Assembly (NCBI GenBank): GCA_030522415.1
Contig: CM060125.1
Coordinates: 2,140,901 to 2,204,900 of the forward strand
Origin: Channallabes apus
Taxonomy: Eukaryota; Chordata; Actinopteri; Siluriformes; Clariidae
DNA length: 64,000 nucleotides
Reading direction: 5' to 3'
Part shown: piece by piece, positions 29,601-38,600 of the stretch
How the letters are laid out: each line of letters begins with the position of its first letter
Position numbering within the stretch: the stretch's first letter is position 1
Program-made: the position numbers and the translations under genes
The notes under the pieces: model-generated
What the model was told of the DNA's origin: nothing
The model's database searches: none
Seen by the model: only the letters and a program-made list of their open reading frames with translations

Positions 29601-32600
29601 GCATTTTCTGTTTCATGTGTATATCTAGCTCTATTTTAAAAAAAATGTAGGACAGCTTTTTTGCAGTCAGAGAAATAAAAGCATGTACCTCCAGCTCAAC
29701 GTCTGAGCGCACATACTGCCGTGTATGAGGATGATTTAATAAGTGCAGGATGGTGGTCATTAGCGCCTCGTTGATGCGGCTAAGTTGGCAGTCGATCACA
29801 TTCTTCAAGATGGTCTTAAGTCCACCACGCCGGGCCACAATCTCTGGGTTCTTCAGTGCTGCACGTTTAATATAACCCCAATTTATCCCCAATTTTAACA
29901 ATTTATCACAACACCAATTAGGCAGAAGAAAAAAACAAAACAAAAACAAAGCATGCATGTGTGGCCATTTATTTACTCACCAAGTTCACATATAATTGCG
30001 ATGCAGGCGCGCACCATTCTGTCTCGCTCCTGTAGGCCATCGTTGCCCACGGCGATGAGGGAGTTAGTGATGGAGCTTGGGAAGAGCTGAGCATTCACAG
30101 TGATCATCTGGAACAGCAAGAAGAAAATTATTATACATTGTAATGATCTTATGGGGTTATATTAAATGAATTCAGAGAATGAATGGAAAAAAAGAAGGAA
30201 AGAGGCAATAAAAGAGAGAGAACAAAAAGGTGAGACAGGGAAGAAAGGCAAGAGAGACTCAAAAAGAAAGGGTGAAATAAATATTATGAATTTTATCAGC
30301 CCCAAGCCGTTTTCTCTCTCCATATAAAATATAGAACGTCTGCAGTATTTGAACATTTTAACACACAAAGGCTTTTTTTTCCTTCTTCACGGAGTTACTC
30401 TAATGGGAGGCAGTGTGTTATTACAGAAAAATAATCCATGCCGTGGTGATGTGTTGCAGACCGTGTAAAACTATTTACTAATACAAATCATCCAGAACAC
30501 TGCTACACAAAACAGCCCTCAAATGTTTATACATTTAAACAATTACTGTACCAGCAAAACCAGTTAGTTTTAGTAATCACTCGTGTGTGAAGCAAAGCAA
30601 ACGGTTTGTTAAAATTGATCAATGCAAACACGAGTCACTGCACTATTTAAACAGCACCAGGAGTAAAGAGTTAAGTTTACTACTCACCTTCCTCACCAGC
30701 CGAAGTGCCTGAGTTCGCTCTACCTCATTGCTCTGCTGAATGTCAATGCACCTATACACCCGCACAATCGAACATAGACAGGACAGGACAGTGTGTCATA
30801 CTGTGCTCTATACAGCTCTGCTGCTGTGAGCAAAAACAGATTAATTAGTTACATCACACATGTGCCTAAGCTTTTACTAAGATTTACAATCTTTTCAGGT
30901 CTGGCAATTATTATTATTTTATTTCTATACATTTGCATTTGAGGTGATAAGTTACAGTTCCTCTATTATCCAGCAGGTGGCCACACTCTAAACTATTCAC
31001 ACACTGGCAGGCAGTACAGCATCCTGTGTGGTAAGTTTTTTTTTTTTTTTTTTTTTAAGAACTAACAAAAATCAAATGGGGATATTTATAAAATTGTGAT
31101 GCTAACAGAATCGCAATATAAATTGAACCAACACCTAAGTATACTTATAATCTCATTTCGGGCAGTCCCTGGTTATTCCCATCCCTACTGTACATACGTA
31201 CACATAAATAAGTGATTTGCAGTGTCAAACCAGGGGGGTGTTCTTCGTACGTCGCTAACTCAGTTAGCTGGATTTGATTGATGTGTATTTGTCCTGATCT
31301 TGGATTGTTTCGTTCTTCGATGCGCTTCTCGCACTTGTTGTCATAGCAACATGTCCGTAAGCTTGAACCTGCTCGGTAGCAGGTTTATTTCATGTAAACA
31401 GGATTAAGGCTGCGCTCCTGCCGGGTTATGATTGGTGGAAATGGTGAGGTCACATCTGATTGGTTAAAGTGCACGACTGACGTGGACTGACTCACGTGGG
31501 AAAAGAAAAGTATCTTGCATGCATGCATATATATATATATATATATAAAATTGATATCAAATATTATATTAGAACATAAATTCATAGGTTTTTTTATTAT
31601 TATAATAAACTCTAGGCACGAGACAGCCCTCAAGACCATTAATTCAAATTCTTGTATAATGTTTATTTTGTAACACGTTTATTTTTCAGGGGTTCGTCAT
31701 GAATATGCAAATAAATATTTATATATATAATAATTATAATGAAAAATTGGACAAAACTAATTTTATTATAAAATAAACAATATAAAAGTATACATGTTTT
31801 TGAAAAAAATATTCATATTTCTATTTTCCATATACAACATATTTATTTTCATATTTTATTTTATTTTCTCATGTAAATTGTAAACCATATGCGCATATTA
31901 TATTCTAATATAATATTTGATAGCGATTGTGTGTGTGTGGTGGTGCGGGAGGGGGGGGCGGAATCCATGGCAGGGAAGCATTTCAGCGCATAACAGGTGT
32001 TACAAAAAAAATTGAGCTCGTTCTTTTGTCATTTCTTCAACCAATCAAAGGACTTGTGATCAGTGTTTCTACTGTCGATGCATATCGCCTTTTAAACCAA
32101 CACACGAGCGCGCAATAATCCTAGACAACTCAATCCGGCCAAACTAATCATCAACAACAGGTGTGCTAGAAGAACCGACTTAGCCAGGTCTTAATTAGCA
32201 CGATGATCTCATCTTAGATGTGTCAATTCATCCTGGATGTTTAAAGCGACGTACGAAGAATACCCCCCTGTTGTAATAGAAAATTTAACAATTTAAATTA
32301 GAATAAGGAATTCAACAACACTGTGGTATCAAATGTCACTGAACTAAGCAGCTCTAAGAATTAAGGTTTTGTTATTCTTATTATTACTGAACCGTGTGAT
32401 TACTTTTTTTGTATCTGTTGATATAGAGGCTTTCTTAATTTTATGAAGCCACATTAGTCCTGTATAAAAGTCAGAAACAGAACATTGATGTACAAGACAC
32501 AGCACCTGCTGGAGGACATAAAATGAGTTTGACTGTAGAAGGTTCTGGAGGATTTACCCCAGGCTTGTGATAAGGCTGAGAAGTTCACCCAAGAGTGCCT

Positions 32601-35600
32601 TTTATTTGAATTGTGCGAGGCATGCCTGTGACGGGAACATCGCATTCGGAGATGAGCTGCCGCTGTGGAGTGAGATGTGCTCAAGGGGAACGCGGTGTTC
32701 CTGCCGCATCGCTGAACTGCAGAACCTCACAACCCTCACACTGATCTTAACTACAGCTGACTCCCCATGCTAACACACACACTCAGACAAATCACAATTG
32801 TATTTTCTAACTGGAGCTGATTTAGTCTTCACATAGAGTTAGTTACAGAGGATGAATTTCTGTTGCTCCCAACAGCATGCCTCTAGAACAGTGTTTTTAC
32901 ACTAGTGTGCCTTAAGAGATCGTCAGGATTGCCGTGGGAAATTATTCAATTTTACCTGATTGGTCTAAAACATTTTTTGAAAATGAATAAGTCTGCGAAT
33001 AAAATGCCATTGTCGAGTATTACACCCCTATCTCACCAATGCGGGTTCACGCGATGGCCGGAAATATGGTCCATTATGATTCACCGCAAGTTTTTGGCGT
33101 TGTGATTATGTTTCCATCTTTCCGCACGAAAAATTAAACATGTTTAATTTTTTTCCGCAGGCCTCGCGGAAGTTTGCGGTCCTTGGTGAACTTCGCGGAA
33201 CGTCAGCGGGCAATCGCAGCAACTCACGGTGCCCGACACAGCATCTCACCGTGAGTCAAACCGCACAGGTGAGATCGGGGTATTTATGATTGAGCTTCTC
33301 AACCCTGACTGCTATAAAAACTAAAAACAGAGAGAGACTAAGAGCTGTTAAGGAAGAGCTTCGTGTGTGTGTCTTTCTTCAATTCCTGCAGGATATCAGC
33401 TCTGTGTTCATCCAAACAGGCCCAGGTTTCACACTGAGTAGGTAGAAATATGAAAGATCAAAAAAGACTCTTTTCATTGTGTTTATTTGATTCCTGTTCA
33501 AGACACTTCAATAAGAATGGCTGTATATTGTTAATATAGGCTACAGAGTTACATTTTTTTGCAGTTTCGATTGTTGGTGTGCTTTGTGATTTTTTTCAAT
33601 TAAAAAAAATAAAATAAAAAAATGCACCTTGGCTCAAAAAAAGGTTGAAAACCACTGTTCTAGAAGAAAATCTCCTACTCCTCATTCTGTGGAGACTCAC
33701 AAGATGCAGATTACGACCATCAGCTTAGTCATCCGTGGGTGAACTTACAGTATAATAATAATCACTAGATAATAATCACTAGCATATTAAATACAATTTT
33801 TACTTCATAGTGTGTATGGAATACCCAACACCAAAACTATTTGCTCTCACACTTGCTAGTTTTTTCTCCAGCTTTTTCAAAAAAAAACAAAAAAAAAACA
33901 ACAACAGTGATTTAAGAGTTGAGCAAAATAAACATGAAGCATGAGAAGAAATATTTATGATGAAAATGTAATTACTAATATTCCAAGGCTTCCACATAGC
34001 TGTAAGTAACAGCACATGCAAGTTCACCAGTAAGTGATGTGGCATCTAGTGCTGCACAATTAATCATGTAATAATCTAAATTTGTGGCTGTGCAATTATT
34101 TCATATTGGTTTTCTGCCTCAAAAGCCATAGTATACACAAACAATCTCCTCATAATCAGCCTTACACCTTTATTTGATATGCATTACTGAAGATGAATAA
34201 AGCCCAGAAAGGAAGCTAGCCTAACTAGCTAACTGACTAATAAGCTAGATAGGACTGGTGGGAATGTAATGGTTGCTGTGTGCGCGCGTGTGTTGCATGA
34301 GCTACTATTTTCTTCCGCATCAGTACGTTCTTTAACTCAACTCGGCAACCAAGCTCTTGGGGGTTATATCGCCTTCTAACTCCATCCAAGGATGTCTCTT
34401 TTTGCCACTCTCGACACTGAGGCCCTGCTCTATGGATGTATTTAGTGCAATATTCATCTATCCGAACAGATTTGTTCCTCATAACTCACCCTCATACTCA
34501 ACTTTGAACCTAAAGATTGTTATATTTAGTCTGGTCAATGTATTTACTCTAAACATTATTATCCTATACTAAGAGCATAGCTATTAAATGTTCTATGAAT
34601 GGGGGAAAAAACCTCCATCCAGCATCATTTAGCTTTACTCTTTAATCCACATTAAATATTTAACAACCTTCTGCTTTCAGAGCTTCTTTTCTCACACACA
34701 ACGAATGCAAATAATCCAAATTTTGAAACATTTTGTCATGGTGTCATAAGTGTTTTTTCCTCCTATACCACAACATGTAGCCAATAATTATATTGCTTTC
34801 TTATAGTTAAACTTGTCACAAAATGTTGGGCAATGTCCACAACGTTAGTTCCTGTTCTCACCTACATTATAGCAGTCTTTTCTCTTCAGTCTCACTTTTC
34901 CTCTCTCTCTAGATGTCCTGAACATTTTCTGTTACACTGGAAATTCTTTCCATAAATGTCCATAAACGTCAGTGGAAAACCTGACATGATTATATTATTT
35001 TCTTCCAGTTTAATTTATTTTTTTTTATTATTATTATTACAATTTTTTTTCCAGAATCCACCAGAGCAAAAAGAATACCTGATCATATGGTGATTTTTTT
35101 TTTCCCCCCAGTGTAAATTTCACTCCTCAGTTGAGTGACATCCGTTTGTTCACTTCTGATCTAGAGATCATGTTTATTGTCTAGATTTTTAAACATAATT
35201 AGGCTGGATTCTTTTTTTTTTTTTTTTTATGTTTTTTTAAGACGCTGATGATGTGTTAGAATGATGCAGACACACCTGGAAATCAGGTAATCCACCCGGA
35301 AGTGGAGCACCTTCTGGAGGATGGTGCTGTCTCTGATCAGGTAGCGGAGAGCTCGGAGACCTGCAGCTCGTACCTCCTTCGCTTCATTAAGTAGAGCCAA
35401 TCGGAGGCTGGCAAACAGACAAGATACAGATTTTTTTTAGACAACTCAACAGCAGTGTGTTAGATCTCTTATTAAAAAACAAACAAACAAAAAAAATATA
35501 TACTTGATGTAAGACTCACCAGATGATGATCTCATCATAGGTGAAGCCAAACTTGTCTTCTGAATGGCCGACGTGGCAAAGGAGCTGAGTGAGATAAGAT

Positions 35601-38600
35601 TCATGTTTATATATAATTCTACATAAACAAATAAACTTAATCATAGGTGTGTCATGTCAGGTTAGTGTTCTTACTAAAAATGCAGCAACATTTATAGTTC
35701 ATTGTTACAGTTCATAGAATAAACCATCTAGGTTCATCATAGGGAGTGACATGTGTTTAAGAAGTGATGTACATTAATTAGAAGAAGAAGAAAAAAAAAG
35801 AAAAAAAAACAGCTATACAATAGATGTTTTACATAAAGCTTTACAAGTTTTACATTTAAAGAAAAATCAACTCCATACAGCCTTAAATCCATCAACCATG
35901 TCATTTTACTACGCATGCTTGTATTTCAGTGAAAACATCCTCAACCATTATGTGAACTCAGATATCATGTGGCAGTAGTACAGAAGTATGAAAAGAAAAA
36001 AAAAATTTACAAAAAGCACTTTAGTGAATGAGCGTCAGCAGTCTAATCGCCTGGAGACAAACCTTAATGAAGTTGTTGAGGTGACCCAGTTTGCGCATGT
36101 TGGAGACACCCTGCTGCTTGGCCACGTTTTGAAGAATCTCTTGCAGGTTGTCTTTAGGGTCTGAAACGAGAAGGAAACAGGATTACAGGGCTACTGGTAT
36201 CCCAAACAGTGCTACACATTCAGCAACCATGATTTCAGAGTCACACAATCACCAAAAAAAATTTAAATAAAAGAAATACAGTTACAGAATCAGGCCTCAG
36301 GTTTGGTGGAAGAGGAACGTGTTGAAAATACAAACAGCTGTTTCCTTCTAGGGAATCAGATAAGCATTGAGATTCTAGAAGGCAGGGTTTTACCACTCAT
36401 GAATTCTCCTCACCCCCACTTATTATTTCACTTCTTAAACGCTGGGCTGCTCATCACAACACTGCGGATGGGATACAAGTTCTATCTGTTAATTAATGTT
36501 GCAGCAGTCATTACGTTTGACTGACATGGGATACGATCTCAGAATAAATTAGTGATGGGCGTGTCTATGATGTACTAATAAATTCCATACGTATTACATA
36601 CTCATCTTATTTTAATACAAGCTGCTTGTTTTGCCCATTAAGCTAAATGCGTTTGTAGGGGCGGGGACCTGCACACAGCCTGTGCTAAAAATGTAAGCAA
36701 CACATCGCTTTTCTGACACATCTTTTTAAACAGCGCCTATATTAGCTTCAGATTTTAAACTTAGACCTGGTTTCAGTTTGTTTTTCGTCTGAAGACAAAA
36801 GAAGAGAGTGCATACTTAGTGGAGAACAAATGTGTGAAAACCCTTTAAATCACATGGCAGAATGCACAATCTTTAGCACAATTTCAGATATAAGTGAAGT
36901 ATAGAGAAATCTTAACCAGACATGTGTATTAGCAGTCTGTAAAAACTAAAAGGCCAGAGATAATTCAATATTAATTTCACCACCCACCTTAACTTGCTAA
37001 ATTGCTTACATCTGAGCTCTGGGAAATCATTGCACAAAAGAAATTCAAGCGTTGGTCATAATTTAGTCATTTTCCCACACACTGATTCATTACACATGGC
37101 CACTAGCAGCCGGCTTACAGCACAGACGGAGGTGAAGAAAAAGAAAGAAAATGCCTGTATAATTGTAGCATAAGAAAGCTTCCTGTTAGTACGTCAAAAC
37201 TCTGTCTGATATAGCAAAGGTTCTATTTACATGAGGAACAGACACTCGGGGCTCTGAAATTACAAAAAAAAAAAAAATAAATCTCGACAGGGTGATGAAA
37301 ATGATTTGCTTTTATCACCCAGAGCCTGATCACTTAAAAAAAATCCTAATACTTTAATTCCTCTTACACTGCAGCAGATCTTTTAACATTATGATATGTT
37401 TTAAAGAACAATGTCACCCTTTTACGGCTGCATGTTATCTAGTTAGTTCCTGTTAGTGCTCACGTTATAGCAGCTACAAACAGGTGTTCTCTCACCAGCC
37501 CGTGAGCGATTTTTATTTCTCGTGTCACACTAAAGTACATGTTTTAATCGGCCTTCGCTCATGCTGCAGGATACCCAACTGAAATTTCTGATGTGCTAGA
37601 AATGCATCCAATCTTCCAGAAGCAAGACCAGTGGTCATTTAGGTGATTAATCACACTGGATGTCAGGTTCAATTCAGCCGGATTATGAAATCAGACAGAG
37701 AGACTGATCTAACTGTACCGAATCCACACAATATCTAGTATATAACTCCTCTGTCTTGAAGACTTTCCACTGGCTAGAAACTTCCAGATAGAGCTTTAAC
37801 TCGGACTCTCACTGTCTCCAAGCTGTTACAGAAAACGTGACAGATTAGAACTAGTGCATTAACAAACATGTCTTCGAGGGTCCAGTCGATTCGATATCAC
37901 AATGTCTAGGTGCCGATTAAATTTGCATTGTGATTCTGTATCACAATCTTTTAAATATTCCAATACTATTTTTTTTTTCAGATTTCGTGACAATTCTAAA
38001 CAAACTCAGCAAATAAGTTACATTATTATTATTATAGAGGAATGACAACAGATCACCACCCAACTCCAAATTTAAACAAATAAAACATTTATAAAAAAGA
38101 AAAACAGATTTTTTAATAGAGTCAATGTGGCGATACATGAATCGACACCCAAAAGAATTGAGATACGTAACGTAATCGATTTTGCCCCCCATCTTAATTT
38201 AACAAGCACCCAATACTTATTCTTTAATGAAAAACTTTTTAGAAATTTTTAATCAACCTGAGGCTCTGTGGTCAACTCTTTCTTCGGTCAACACTTTCCT
38301 ACAGTATGTCCAATGCTGCTTGATTACTTGTTGGAAGTGATGCAGTGGAACTTAGGCCTTACTTCATCACAATGAAGAGACTGATGCAGCAGCGCTTTAG
38401 TCCTCATCTTTACATTTTACTTGAACAGATGAGATTCCAAAACACAATCATGTCAAAACCCTTCAATACCATCACAGGGTCTTGGTGTAGATCGATGGTA
38501 AATGACACGGCTGCCTTTGACGGTATTTTGAACTTTCTAACAAACAACAGCTATCAAACACCATACACACACAGCACATAACCCTTAACTCTCTTGTCTT